From Sphaerimonospora thailandensis (lineage in GTDB: Bacteria; Actinomycetota; Actinomycetes; Streptosporangiales; Streptosporangiaceae): a stretch of DNA of 64,000 nucleotides. The first letter of the stretch is position 1; every line of letters starts with the position of its first letter. The translations under genes and the position numbers were made by a program. The notes beneath the pieces were generated by a model. The model did not search any database and was not told the origin of the DNA. It saw nothing but the letters and a program-made list of their open reading frames with translations. The DNA is taken from positions 48,574-112,573 of the forward strand of contig NZ_BOOG01000009.1 of assembly GCF_016863115.1 (NCBI RefSeq), read 5' to 3'. Positions 43,699 through 52,015 of this stretch are shown piece by piece.

Positions 43699-44265
43699 TC
43701 ACCCCGAATGTTCCCCCAAATTTGCCTCCAGCACACCTCTCAGCAGGCTTAAGGCCTCTCGGCACGTCCCCTGCCTGATCTGGTCCCTGCCCCCGTCGAG
43801 CATGATGTCACGGTGCCAGACGCGTTTTCCGGGACCGGACAGCGCGATGTGGACCGTGCCCACCGGCCTGCCGTCCTGCGGATCGGGGCCGGCCACTCCG
43901 GTGACCGCGAGGCCGTAGTCCGACTTCGTGCGCTCGCGCACCCCCTCGGCCATGGCCGCCGCGACGTCCGGATGCACCGCGCCCTCCCGGGAGAGCAGTT
44001 CGGACGGCACGCCGAGCAGTGCGGCCTTGAGGTCGGTCGCGTAGGCCACCACGCCACCGCGGAAAGCAGCCGACGCTCCCGCCGGCGCGGTGAGCGCCAC
44101 TCCGATCAGACCTCCGGTCAGCGACTCCGCCGCCGAAACCGTGGCGCCTCGGCCGATCAGCAGCGCCAGGATGTTCGCCGCCGCGTCTATCTGGCCGTCC
44201 GTCGGGCTGTCCATCGACATGTCCCCGGGCGTGTCCTCTGCCGTATCCTCCGCCACATCGCCCAT
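43699..44265 (-). CDS. cinA: CinA C-terminal family nicotinamide-nucleotide amidase
   Basis: The 188-residue protein is the stand-alone C-terminal (PncC) domain that deamidates [37 protein letters not shown], then [36 protein letters not shown], read in segments with the Ser/Gly-rich active site. ATG 44265 is preferred because GGAGG stands eight bases upstream; ATG 44271 is in frame two codons earlier. It follows pgsA by 62 bases on the same strand. Confidence 0.93.
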   Translation of the reverse strand: MGDVAEDTAEDTPGDMSMDSPTDGQIDAAANILALLIGRGATVSAAESLTGGLIGVALTAPAGASAAFRGGVVAYATDLKAALLGVPSELLSREGAVHPDVAAAMAEGVRERTKSDYGLAVTGVAGPDPQDGRPVGTVHIALSGPGKRVWHRDIMLDGGRDQIRQGTCREALSLLRGVLEANLGEHSG

Positions 44266-44333
44266 CAGCATGCCCTCCCAGGCCTCTCAGGCCCTCCTCC
44301 TGTGCCCTCGGTGCGCCTTACCGCACCCGTGCC

Positions 44334-44972
44334 TTACTGGGCCCGTGCCCTGGTCGCCACCTGCCGCAGCCGGATCGCCCGCACCACGTAGTCGAGACCG
44401 GTTCCGACTGTGACGATCAGGGCAAGACCGATGGCCGCCCACCTGACCAGGCCGGGCACGCCCGGCACGATGTAGAGCGCGATGGCGACGATCTGCAGGA
44501 CGGTCTTGACCTTGCCCCCGTAGCTCGCCGGGATCACGCCGTGCCGGATGACCAGGAACCGCAGCAGCGTGACTCCCGCCTCCCTGCCGAGGATCACTCC
44601 GGTCACCCACCAGGGGATCTCATCGAGGAAGGACAGACTCACCAGTGCCGCACCGATCAGCGCTTTGTCCGCGATCGGGTCGGCGATCTTGCCGAAATCG
44701 GTGATCAGCGCGTACTTCCGGGCCAGCCAGCCGTCGAGCTGATCGGTGAACGACGCGAGCAGGAAGACCCCGAGCGCAGCGAGCCGCCAGGTGGGCCCCT
44801 CCAGGAACAGGAAGACCGTGAACACCGGGACGATCACCAGTCGTCCGACGGTCAGCGCGTTGGCGATGTTCCAGGTGCTCACCCGCCGCGTCGACGCGGA
44901 CGACGCGGTCGACACAGACGGCGCGGGCGGTGCGGGCTGCGGGACGGGTGGCGGCTCGCTGCGCTCCGTCAT
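44334..44972 (-). CDS. pgsA: CDP-diacylglycerol-glycerol-3-phosphate 3-phosphatidyltransferase
   Basis: PgsA makes phosphatidylglycerophosphate for anionic lipids. The 212-residue membrane protein has the CDP-alcohol phosphatidyltransferase motif [23 protein letters not shown] (D-x2-DG-x2-AR-x8-G-x3-D-x3-D, named in part) near residues 81-103 and several transmembrane helices. A Ser/Ala/Pro-rich head precedes the first helix. It starts within the rimO stop codon (ATGA), so translation is coupled. Confidence 0.93.
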   Translation of the reverse strand: MTERSEPPPVPQPAPPAPSVSTASSASTRRVSTWNIANALTVGRLVIVPVFTVFLFLEGPTWRLAALGVFLLASFTDQLDGWLARKYALITDFGKIADPIADKALIGAALVSLSFLDEIPWWVTGVILGREAGVTLLRFLVIRHGVIPASYGGKVKTVLQIVAIALYIVPGVPGLVRWAAIGLALIVTVGTGLDYVVRAIRLRQVATRARAQ

Positions 44973-46426
44973 GGGCCTGCCTTGATCCGGGCGATCAGGT
45001 CGGCCCCTTCGGAGTCGACGGCGACTGCCTGGACGATCTGGCCGGGAACCAGTCCGATCCCCCGGACGGTGACCGACCCGTCCACCTCGGGACCCTGATG
45101 CGCCGCGCGGCCCTCGTAGCCCCCGTCCCCCAGGTCCTCCTCGATCAGGACCGCGATGTCGGTGCCGATGCGCTCCTCCGCGCGCTGGGAGGTCAGCTCC
45201 TCGGCCAGCTCGCTCAGCTCGGCCACCCGTTCGTCGATCACGTCCTGGTCGAGCTTGCCGTCGAAGGAGAACGCCTCGGTGCCCTCCTCGTCGGAGTAGC
45301 CGAAGACACCGATCACATCGAGCCTGGCCTCCTCGAGGAAACCCACCAGCGTGTCGAAGTCATGCCGGCTCTCGCCGGGGAAGCCCACGATGAAGTTCGA
45401 CCGGACGCCCGCCTCCGGCGCGCGCTCGCGGATCCGCGCCAGCAGGTCCAGGAACCGCTCCGGGTCGCCGAACCGGCGCATCCGCCGCAGCAGGGGGCCA
45501 CTGGCGTGCTGGAAGGACAGGTCGAAGTACGGCGCGACGCCTTCGGTTCCGGCGATCACGTCGAGCAGACCGGGCCGCAACTCGGCGGGCTGCAGGTAGT
45601 TGACCCGGACCCGCTCGATGCCTTCGGTCGCGGCGATCCGCGGCAGCAGCTTCTCCAGCGCGCGCAGATCGCCCAGGTCCTTGCCGTACGAGGTCGAGTT
45701 CTCGCTGACGAGCACGAGCTCCGTGACGCCCTGCCCGGCCAGCCATCGCGCCTCGGCGAGCAGGTCCTCCGGCGGCCGCGAGACATAGGATCCGCGGAAC
45801 GCGGGGATCGCGCAGAACGTGCAGCGGCGGTCGCATCCGGAGGCGAGTTTCATCGAGGCGACCGGGCCGCCGCTCAGCCGCTTCCTGAGCGTCCTCGGGC
45901 CACTCGCCGGCGCCACACCGTCCGGCAGGCTCTGGTCGGCCCGGTTCTGGTCGGCCCGGTTCTCGTCGGACGGGGCGCCGTGGCCCGGGATGTGCGCGCC
46001 GGAGGCGGCGGCCGCGCGGGCGACCGGCGTGATCGGCAGCAACGTCCGCCGGTCGCGCGGCGAGTGCGGCTTGAGCGCCTTGCCCGCCAGCACGTCGTCG
46101 AGCCGCTCCCCGATCTCGGTGTAGTCGTCGAAGGAGATCACGGCGGCCTCGGGCAGCGCCTCTGCGAGCTGCTCGCCGTACCGCTCGGCCAGGCAGCCCG
46201 CCGCGACCACTTTGGCACCGGTGTCGGCCGCCGCGAGCAGGGTGTCGATCGAGTCCTTCTTCGCTGAATCGATGAAGCCACAGGTGTTGACGACGACGAC
46301 GTCGGGATCGTCGTCCCCCAGGCGCCATCCGGCCGCGTCGAGCCGCGCGGCCAGCTCCTCGGAGTCGACCTCGTTGCGGGCGCAGCCCAGCGTGATCAGC
46401 GATACGGTTCGGCGAGCAGAAGACAT
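44969..46426 (-). CDS. rimO: Ribosomal protein S12 methylthiotransferase
   Basis: RimO methylthiolates a conserved Asp of ribosomal protein S12. The 485-residue radical-SAM protein has the N-terminal UPF0004 domain ([36 protein letters not shown]), the radical-SAM motif CDRRCTFC near residues 198-205 with [13 protein letters not shown], and a C-terminal TRAM domain. A 50-residue insert (about 140-190) before the SAM motif, with repeated [11 protein letters not shown], is looser than usual. It is the paralogue of miaB in this window. Confidence 0.95.
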   Translation of the reverse strand: MSSARRTVSLITLGCARNEVDSEELAARLDAAGWRLGDDDPDVVVVNTCGFIDSAKKDSIDTLLAAADTGAKVVAAGCLAERYGEQLAEALPEAAVISFDDYTEIGERLDDVLAGKALKPHSPRDRRTLLPITPVARAAAASGAHIPGHGAPSDENRADQNRADQSLPDGVAPASGPRTLRKRLSGGPVASMKLASGCDRRCTFCAIPAFRGSYVSRPPEDLLAEARWLAGQGVTELVLVSENSTSYGKDLGDLRALEKLLPRIAATEGIERVRVNYLQPAELRPGLLDVIAGTEGVAPYFDLSFQHASGPLLRRMRRFGDPERFLDLLARIRERAPEAGVRSNFIVGFPGESRHDFDTLVGFLEEARLDVIGVFGYSDEEGTEAFSFDGKLDQDVIDERVAELSELAEELTSQRAEERIGTDIAVLIEEDLGDGGYEGRAAHQGPEVDGSVTVRGIGLVPGQIVQAVAVDSEGADLIARIKAGP

Positions 46427-46455
46427 GATGAAACTACGGTATCGGCAGTTGGCCC

Positions 46456-47193
46456 TCAGCGGGCACGCGGGCCACCCGCCTCGAAGGTGCGGTGCACCGT
46501 CTGACCATCCTTACCCAGGCTACCGACGTCCTTGCCGTTCACCTCCAGCCGGACGGCTCCCGCGTCGCCGACCGTCACCCGCATCCGGCCCTTGGCGGTC
46601 CAGGTCGTCGCCTTGCCCTCCGACAGCGTGCCCTGGAAGACCTTGTGGCCCTGGCCGTCCCTGACGTTGATCCACGTCGGCTTCTTCGCCACGGCCTTGA
46701 GGGTGACGACGCCCTGCGCCTGCGCGGGCTTTCCGGGCTCGTGGACCTGGTGGGGCCCCGCGTTCGGCACGGCGATGGGCAGCTGCGCCGTGGTCTCCCC
46801 CGCCTTGCCTCCGGAGCCGCTCAGCAGCCGAACGACGGCGAACACCACGACGAGGGCCAGGGCGACCACCGCGGCCATGGTCCAGTTCGAGGCGTGACGC
46901 GACCGGTTCCTGACGAGGTCCTCTCCCCGGAACACGGCGGAGGCCCGGACCGGGGACCGTGAGCCGGTGTGAAGCTCGTCGTACTGCCGGACCAGGTCCT
47001 CCGCTTCCAACCTCAGGCAGGTCGCGAGGGCCCTGATGTGGCCGCGCGCGTAGAAGTCGCCGCCACACACTGAGAAGTCATCCCGTTCGATGCCCTCGAT
47101 GACACTCTCGCGGATGCGCGTGCGTTCGCTGAGCTGAGCCACGGTCAGGTCTGCCCGCTGTCGCGCTTCCGACAATGCAGCGCCAACGCTCAT
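46456..47193 (-). CDS. RodZ-like helix-turn-helix membrane protein
   Basis: The 245-residue protein has an N-terminal XRE-type HTH ([38 protein letters not shown] in segments), one transmembrane helix (about 107-123) and an extracytoplasmic DUF4115 domain (about 160-235, with [17 protein letters not shown] and [17 protein letters not shown]). This is the RodZ architecture, linked to MreB and cell shape. The ftsK-rodZ-rimO-pgsA order is conserved in actinobacteria. The cysteine in [12 protein letters not shown] is at the RodZ consensus position next to the FYARGH loop. Confidence 0.88.
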   Translation of the reverse strand: MSVGAALSEARQRADLTVAQLSERTRIRESVIEGIERDDFSVCGGDFYARGHIRALATCLRLEAEDLVRQYDELHTGSRSPVRASAVFRGEDLVRNRSRHASNWTMAAVVALALVVVFAVVRLLSGSGGKAGETTAQLPIAVPNAGPHQVHEPGKPAQAQGVVTLKAVAKKPTWINVRDGQGHKVFQGTLSEGKATTWTAKGRMRVTVGDAGAVRLEVNGKDVGSLGKDGQTVHRTFEAGGPRAR

Positions 47194-47228
47194 AGGTCGC
47201 CCCCTTGCCCGAGCTGCCGCTCGTCCTA

Positions 47229-47273
47229 CATTGCGTAGTTAGTCCCATTCAACCAGTAGTCTGCTACGCAACG
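47229..47273. terminator. Hairpin candidate in the ftsK to rodZ gap
   Basis: CATTGCGTAG (47229-47238) and CTACGCAACG (47264-47273) form an inverted repeat with a 25-base loop, 26 bases past the ftsK stop. It could be a weak terminator or an operator for the rodZ-like gene. Confidence 0.35.
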
Positions 47274-47298
47274 TGCTCGGAGGTCTACCCAAGGTTAT

Positions 47299-49905
47299 TC
47301 AATCTCCGCGGAGATCCGCCAGTAGGCCGGGCAGGTCGTCCGGCTTGACCAGGACTTCCCGCGCCTTGGAGCCCTCGCTGGGGCCCACGACGTTACGGCT
47401 TTCCAGCAGGTCCATCAGCCGACCGGCCTTCGCGAAGCCGACCCGCAACTTGCGCTGGAGCATCGACGTCGAACCGAACTGGGTCGAGACGACCAGTTCG
47501 GCCGCCTGGATCAGCAGGTCGAGGTCATCGCCGATCTCCTCGTCGATCTCCCTCTTGGCCGTCGCGGGCGCGGCCACATCCTCGCGGTACTCGGCCTGCA
47601 TCTGGGTCTTGCAGTGGGCGACGACGTCCGCGATCTCCTTTTCGGAGACGAACGCGTTCTGCAGCCGCATGGGCTTGCTGGCGCCCATGGGCAGGAACAG
47701 CGCGTCACCCTGCCCGACCAGTTTCTCGGCCCCCGGCTGGTCGAGGATGACCCTCGAGTCGGCCAGCGACGAGGTGGCGAACGCCAGCCGGGAGGGTACG
47801 TTGGCCTTGATCAGACCGGTGACGACGTCCACCGACGGCCGCTGCGTCGCGATGACGAGGTGGATGCCCGCGGCCCGGGCGAGCTGGGTGATGCGGACGA
47901 TCGAGTCCTCGACGTCGCGTGGGGCGACCATCATCAGGTCGGCGAGCTCGTCGACGATCACCAGTAGATACGGGTAGGGCTGGTACACCCGCTCGCTGCC
48001 GGGCGGCGGCACCAGCTTCCCCGCCTTGACGGCCTTGTTGAAGTCGTCGATGTGACGGAAGTTGTTGGCGGCCAGATCGTCGTAGCGGCGGTCCATCTCG
48101 CCGACCACCCATTCGAGGGCCTCGGCGGCCTTCTTCGGGTTCGTAATGATCGGTGTGATGAGGTGGGGGATGCCCTCGTAGGTGTTGAGCTCGACGCGTT
48201 TGGGGTCGACGAGCACCATCCGCACCTCGTCCGGCGTCGCCCGCATCAGGATCGAGGTGATCAGGCCGTTGATGCAGGTGGACTTGCCGGCCCCGGTGGC
48301 ACCCGCGATGAGGATGTGCGGCATCTTGGCCAGGTTGGCCACGATCGTCCGGCCCTCGACATCCTTGCCCAGCCCCACGATCATCGGATGGTGGTCACCC
48401 TGGGCCACCTCGGAACGCAGCACGTCGCCGAGGGAGACCAGGTCCTTGTCGACGTTGGGGATCTCCACCCCGATCGCCGACTTGCCGGGAATCGGGGACA
48501 GGATCCGGACGTCCGCCGATTTGACGGCATACGCGATGTTCTTGGTGAGCGCCGTGACCTTCTCGACCTTGACCGCCGGGCCCAGCTCGATCTCGTACCG
48601 GGTGACGGTGGGACCACGGGTGAAACCGACGACCTGCGCATCAATGCCGAACTGCTCCAGCACGCTGGTCAGCGCGTTCACCACGGTCCGGTTGGCCTTG
48701 GTCTCCGGCTTGGGTGCGGTGCCCTGGTGCAGCGACTGCAGATCCGGCAGGACGTACGGCCCGCCCTGCGTCGACAGCATGAGTTGCTCGACCTTGCGCG
48801 GCGCCGGAGTCGGCAGCGGCGGCTGGAGCGGCTGCCCGCCCTGCCCGTCCTGTCCTGGCTGTCCTGGCTGTCCCGAGCGCACCCTCCGCGCCTCGGCTTC
48901 CGCGGCACCGGCCTCGTCCACCAGACCGGGCACGATCTCCGGAGAGTGCTCCTTCAGCACCGGCGTGTCGTACGGCTTGGCGCCGCCGGCTTCACCGTCG
49001 CCCGGCTGGTCGCCTTCGCCCGCCTTCTTGCGCGAACGTTTCCTGGACGCGCCGGGCTTGGACTCGCCCGGTCCGGGCCGGGCGGCCGACTCCGGCCGCT
49101 CCCCCGGCCGCCCCTCCGGCCGGTGGAAGAGCATGTGCTGGATCTCGGCCAGCCGTTCGGGGATGCGGTGGACCGGGGTCGCCGTGATCACCAGCAGGCC
49201 GAACCCCGACAACATCATGAGCAACGGGATCGTGATGAACGGGGGCAGAATGCTCGACGGCGGGGCCGACACGATGAAGCCCAGCATGCCGCCGGCCTCC
49301 GACACGTGCCCCATGCCGTCGTTCGGCCCGCCGGACGGGTACGGCGTGCCGTGCGCCACGTGGACGATCCCGAGGATGCCGGCGAGCAGCGCGGCCCACC
49401 CGATGCCCATCCGCCCGGTCTCGGCGTTCTGGTCGGGGTGGCGCAGCAGCCGCCAGGCGAGCAGGGCCAACAGCACCGGAACCGCCCAGCCCAGCGCGCC
49501 GACCATGCCGCGTACCACCGCGTCCGTCACCGCGGCCGCTCCGGTCTTGGTGTCCCGCCAGGTCATCGCGGCCACCACGATGGCGGCGGCCAGGACCGCC
49601 AGGCCGGCCCCGTCGCGGCGGTGCGCCGGGTCGAGATCGCGGGCCCCCTGCCCGAGTGCCCTGGCCGCCACGCCGAGAGCATTGGCGATCAGCGACCAAA
49701 GGCCGAGGACGAGCTTTCCTATGATCAGGAAGACCCAGCTGATCGGATCCTGACCTGCCGCCACCGGCCGCTTCTGCGCCGGTCTCTGGGCGGGTTTGCT
49801 CGCGGCCCGGCCACGGGAGGCCGAGCGCTTCGCGGAAGCCGTACGGGACCCGGAGCGCGGCGTCGGGCGCTTGCCGGACCCCTGTCCGGACGTACGGGTG
49901 GCCAT
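47299..49905 (-). CDS. ftsK: DNA translocase FtsK
   Basis: FtsK pumps chromosomal DNA through the division septum. The 868-residue protein has a basic head, four transmembrane helices (about residues 55-280), a Pro/Gln/Gly-rich linker (about 330-400) and the motor domain with Walker A AGATGAGKSTCING, Walker B LLVIVDELADLMM and ATQRPSVDVVTGLIKAN. The C-terminal gamma winged-helix (VSTQFGSTSMLQRKLRVGFAKAGRLMDLLE in segments) reads KOPS-like sites. ATG 49905 is chosen (MATRTSGQG); the open frame continues 29 codons higher without support. Confidence 0.96.
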   Translation of the reverse strand: MATRTSGQGSGKRPTPRSGSRTASAKRSASRGRAASKPAQRPAQKRPVAAGQDPISWVFLIIGKLVLGLWSLIANALGVAARALGQGARDLDPAHRRDGAGLAVLAAAIVVAAMTWRDTKTGAAAVTDAVVRGMVGALGWAVPVLLALLAWRLLRHPDQNAETGRMGIGWAALLAGILGIVHVAHGTPYPSGGPNDGMGHVSEAGGMLGFIVSAPPSSILPPFITIPLLMMLSGFGLLVITATPVHRIPERLAEIQHMLFHRPEGRPGERPESAARPGPGESKPGASRKRSRKKAGEGDQPGDGEAGGAKPYDTPVLKEHSPEIVPGLVDEAGAAEAEARRVRSGQPGQPGQDGQGGQPLQPPLPTPAPRKVEQLMLSTQGGPYVLPDLQSLHQGTAPKPETKANRTVVNALTSVLEQFGIDAQVVGFTRGPTVTRYEIELGPAVKVEKVTALTKNIAYAVKSADVRILSPIPGKSAIGVEIPNVDKDLVSLGDVLRSEVAQGDHHPMIVGLGKDVEGRTIVANLAKMPHILIAGATGAGKSTCINGLITSILMRATPDEVRMVLVDPKRVELNTYEGIPHLITPIITNPKKAAEALEWVVGEMDRRYDDLAANNFRHIDDFNKAVKAGKLVPPPGSERVYQPYPYLLVIVDELADLMMVAPRDVEDSIVRITQLARAAGIHLVIATQRPSVDVVTGLIKANVPSRLAFATSSLADSRVILDQPGAEKLVGQGDALFLPMGASKPMRLQNAFVSEKEIADVVAHCKTQMQAEYREDVAAPATAKREIDEEIGDDLDLLIQAAELVVSTQFGSTSMLQRKLRVGFAKAGRLMDLLESRNVVGPSEGSKAREVLVKPDDLPGLLADLRGD

Positions 49906-50039
49906 GATGCCGAAGTTACTCGCAGGGACGGGAGATGTCCGGGAGGCTCGCCGAACCGGCCGGCACGTGCGGCACGGGTTCCGCCATCTCATACCTCCCT
50001 GGCCGCGGTCCGCCTCTCGTTGTGGTCCGCTCTCCCATG

Positions 50040-50400
50040 TCAGGCCCGCAGGCGGCCGTCCACCCGTTGCGGCACGCCAGGGGGGTTGTCATCGCGCAAC
50101 TCGGGGGGGAGCAGGTCCGCCGGCCAGTCCTGGTAGGCGACCGGGGTCTGCCATCGCCCGATGGCGGCCGCCCCGACCGAGGTGTGCGCCGGGGCCGTCG
50201 AGGCGGGCCAGGGGCCGCCGTGATGCATGGCCCGGCACACCGCGACGCCGGTCGGCCAGCCGTTCCAGATCAGGCGGCCCGCCAGGCGTCGCAGCACCGG
50301 CACGAGGTCGCGTGCCTCGGTCGGATCGGCCGCGTGCACGGTCGCCGTCAGCGATCCCGGCAGGCGTCGCAAGGTCTCCGGCAGGTCGGCGGGATCACGG
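50040..50400 (-). pseudogene. Remnant of an alpha-ketoglutaric semialdehyde dehydrogenase (3' end)
   Basis: Reading toward 50040, the residues contain LPGSLTATVHA, GRLIWNGWPTGVAV, MHHGGPWPAST, TSVGAAAIGRW, PVAYQDWPADLLPPELRDDNP and VDG, the last 115 or so residues of a 2,5-dioxovalerate-type aldehyde dehydrogenase of about 500 residues. The catalytic Cys/Glu region and the NADP domain are missing, and the homology stops near 50400, beside the start of the glycerate kinase. An ORF start exists at 50459 but the product cannot be an active enzyme. Confidence 0.75.
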
Positions 50401-50457
50401 TTAGGGCCCGGGACCGGCGTACCGGACAGCGGCCGTCCAAGCGGTGGAGGTGTCAAC

Positions 50458-50496
50458 ATGAAGGAGCGCTACATCAGGTTGGTGCTGGAGGGGTGA
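50458..50496 (+). CDS. 12-codon upstream reading frame coupled to glycerate kinase
   Basis: ATG 50458 follows GGAGG seven bases upstream and encodes MKERYIRLVLEG. Its TGA (50494-50496) overlaps the glycerate kinase ATG (50496) as TGATG, while its last codons supply the GGAGGGG ribosome site of the kinase. It may be a coupling leader or the first codons of a lost gene. Confidence 0.4.
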   Translation: MKERYIRLVLEG

Positions 50497-51590
50497 TGCG
50501 GGTCATCGTCGCGCCCGACTCGTTCAAGGGCAGTCTGGCGGCCGGTGACGCCGCCCGCGCGCTCGCACGGGGGTGGCTTGCCCGTCGCCCGGCCGACGAG
50601 GTGCGTCTGCTCCCCCTCGCCGACGGGGGCGAGGGGGTCGTCGACGCGTTCGCCGCCGCACTGCCCGCAGGCGAACGCAGGACGGTGACGGTGCCCGGCC
50701 CGGACGACCGGCCGGTTTCCGCCGCGTGGTTGCTGCTGCCCGACCGGTCGGCCATCCTCGAACTCGCCCAGTCCAGCGGACTGCCGCTCATGCGCCACCT
50801 GGATCCGCTCGGTGCTCACACCTATGGGCTCGGCGCGGTCATGCGCGCGGCCCTCGACGCCGGCGCCTCCCGCCTGGTCGTCGGACTGGGCGGGTCGGCC
50901 TCGACCGACGGCGGCACGGGCGCTCTGCGCGCGCTGGGCCTACGGCTGGTCGACGACCGCGGGCGTGATCTACAGCTCGGCGGCGCGGCGCTGGCCGAGC
51001 TGGCCCACATCGACACCGGTGACCTGCTCCCCCCGCCGCCCGGCGGAACGCGGTTGCTGGTCGATGTGACGGCACCGCTGCTCGGGCCGGCCGGAGCCGC
51101 GGCGACGTATGGCCCGCAGAAGGGCGCGCAGCCGGGCGATGTCGATCTGCTGGACCGGGCGCTGCGACGGCTCGCGGAGGTGGCCGGCGGCGACCCAGGC
51201 CAGCCGGGGGCCGGTGCCGCCGGGGGCGCCTCCTATGGCCTGGCCACCCTGTGGGGCGCCCGGATGATGCCAGGCGCTCGGACGATCGCCGCCCTGGTCG
51301 GGTTGCCGGACGCGCTCGCCGACGCCGATGTCGTCATCACCGGTGAGGGATGTTTCGACGAGACCTCGCTGACCGGCAAGGTCGTCGGCTCACTGCTCGA
51401 CCAGGCCCGGGAGGCCGCGGTGCGGGTCGGCGTCGTCGCCGGCCGACTGGCAGGTCCGGTGCCCGGTTCGGTGTCGGAGGCGGTCTCGCTGGCCGACCTC
51501 GCGGGGTCGGCCACCGCCGCGCTGAACGACCCGGCGAGATGGCTGGTCGAGGCCGGTGGCGTGATGGCGCAGCGGCTGAGCCGCGGCTGA
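50496..51590 (+). CDS. Glycerate kinase
   Basis: The 364-residue protein belongs to the GK1 glycerate kinase family, which phosphorylates D-glycerate from glyoxylate or glucarate breakdown. It begins MRVIVAPDSFKGSLAAGDAARA, with the family motif LADGGEGVVDA, GLGGSASTDGGTGAL, LVDVTAPLLG and VVITGEGCFDETSLTGKV. ATG 50496 is the family start; the open frame extends upstream without support. It stands beside a dehydrogenase remnant of sugar-acid catabolism, so it may be the last active piece of a glucarate/galactarate cluster (inference). Confidence 0.92.
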   Translation: MRVIVAPDSFKGSLAAGDAARALARGWLARRPADEVRLLPLADGGEGVVDAFAAALPAGERRTVTVPGPDDRPVSAAWLLLPDRSAILELAQSSGLPLMRHLDPLGAHTYGLGAVMRAALDAGASRLVVGLGGSASTDGGTGALRALGLRLVDDRGRDLQLGGAALAELAHIDTGDLLPPPPGGTRLLVDVTAPLLGPAGAAATYGPQKGAQPGDVDLLDRALRRLAEVAGGDPGQPGAGAAGGASYGLATLWGARMMPGARTIAALVGLPDALADADVVITGEGCFDETSLTGKVVGSLLDQAREAAVRVGVVAGRLAGPVPGSVSEAVSLADLAGSATAALNDPARWLVEAGGVMAQRLSRG

Positions 51591-51659
51591 ACTCCGGTAA
51601 CTCCTGCTTACCCATTTGGGCCCTGCCTGCCGTACCAGTCTCGGCCGGGGACTCACTTC

Positions 51660-51845
51660 GGTATCCGGGCGTCCAGGGAGTCCTTCGCGCACGGCATCCA
51701 CGTCACGGTGCTGACCGGTGCGGCCATTCTGCTCTGTCTGGCGGTCGCCGCCCTGTTCGCACTGCGCGGCGTGCCCAAGGTGATCCCCGAGCACGACCTG
51801 GACGAGTCGGCGGAAACGGAAGCGGAGCCCTCCCGGGTCGGCTGA
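51660..51845 (+). pseudogene. Remnant of an MFS (DHA2-type) efflux pump, last helix and tail
   Basis: In the frame ending TGA 51843-51845 the residues include ESFAHGIHVTVLTGAAILLCLAVAALFALRG, split at residue 15, then a charged tail with PEHDLDESAETEAEPSR. The FxxGxHxxxLxxA pattern before a final transmembrane helix is the C terminus of 14-helix MFS exporters. No start codon or upstream helices remain. The rest of the 51591-52015 gap holds only hairpins. Confidence 0.6.
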
Positions 51846-51904
51846 CTGACCTGGGAAAGCCCGCAGCCATGCATCCCGCGGGGCTACGAAGCGCCCCCGC
51901 GTCC

Positions 51905-51939
51905 ATCAGCCAGGCGGCCGACTCTTCCGCCTGGCTGAT
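51905..51939. terminator. Hairpin downstream of rnj and the MFS remnant
   Basis: ATCAGCCAGGCGG (51905-51917) pairs exactly with CCGCCTGGCTGAT (51927-51939): a 13-bp stem with a nine-base loop. It can end transcripts from either side. Confidence 0.7.
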
Positions 51940-51965
51940 GACGTCTCCCGGGTAGCCGTACCGGG

Positions 51966-52007
51966 CCTGGTGCTTCGGCGAACTCGTCCTCTTCGTCGAA
52001 CACCAGG
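51966..52007 (-). terminator. Second hairpin just past the rnj stop codon
   Basis: CCTGGTGCTTCGGCGAA (51966-51982) and TTCGTCGAACACCAGG (51992-52007) are imperfect inverted arms around a nine-base loop, starting eight bases beyond the rnj stop. With the hairpin at 51905 it makes a double terminator. Confidence 0.55.
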
Positions 52008-52015
52008 CGGCCGTG

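Noticed and set aside
43621..43700. ClgR autoregulatory site upstream of clgR
   Set aside because: GTTCGCTGGTGACG only partly resembles published ClgR motifs and does not have the CGC-N5-GCG core, so I do not claim it.
49935..50495. N-terminal extension of glycerate kinase
   Set aside because: The region lies opposite the dehydrogenase remnant, and the family start MRVIVAPDSFKGS with its ribosome site is at 50496.
51390..51794. Minus-strand frame across the end of glycerate kinase
   Set aside because: It has no homology pattern and is opposite the kinase C terminus and the MFS remnant, both of which read sensibly on the plus strand.
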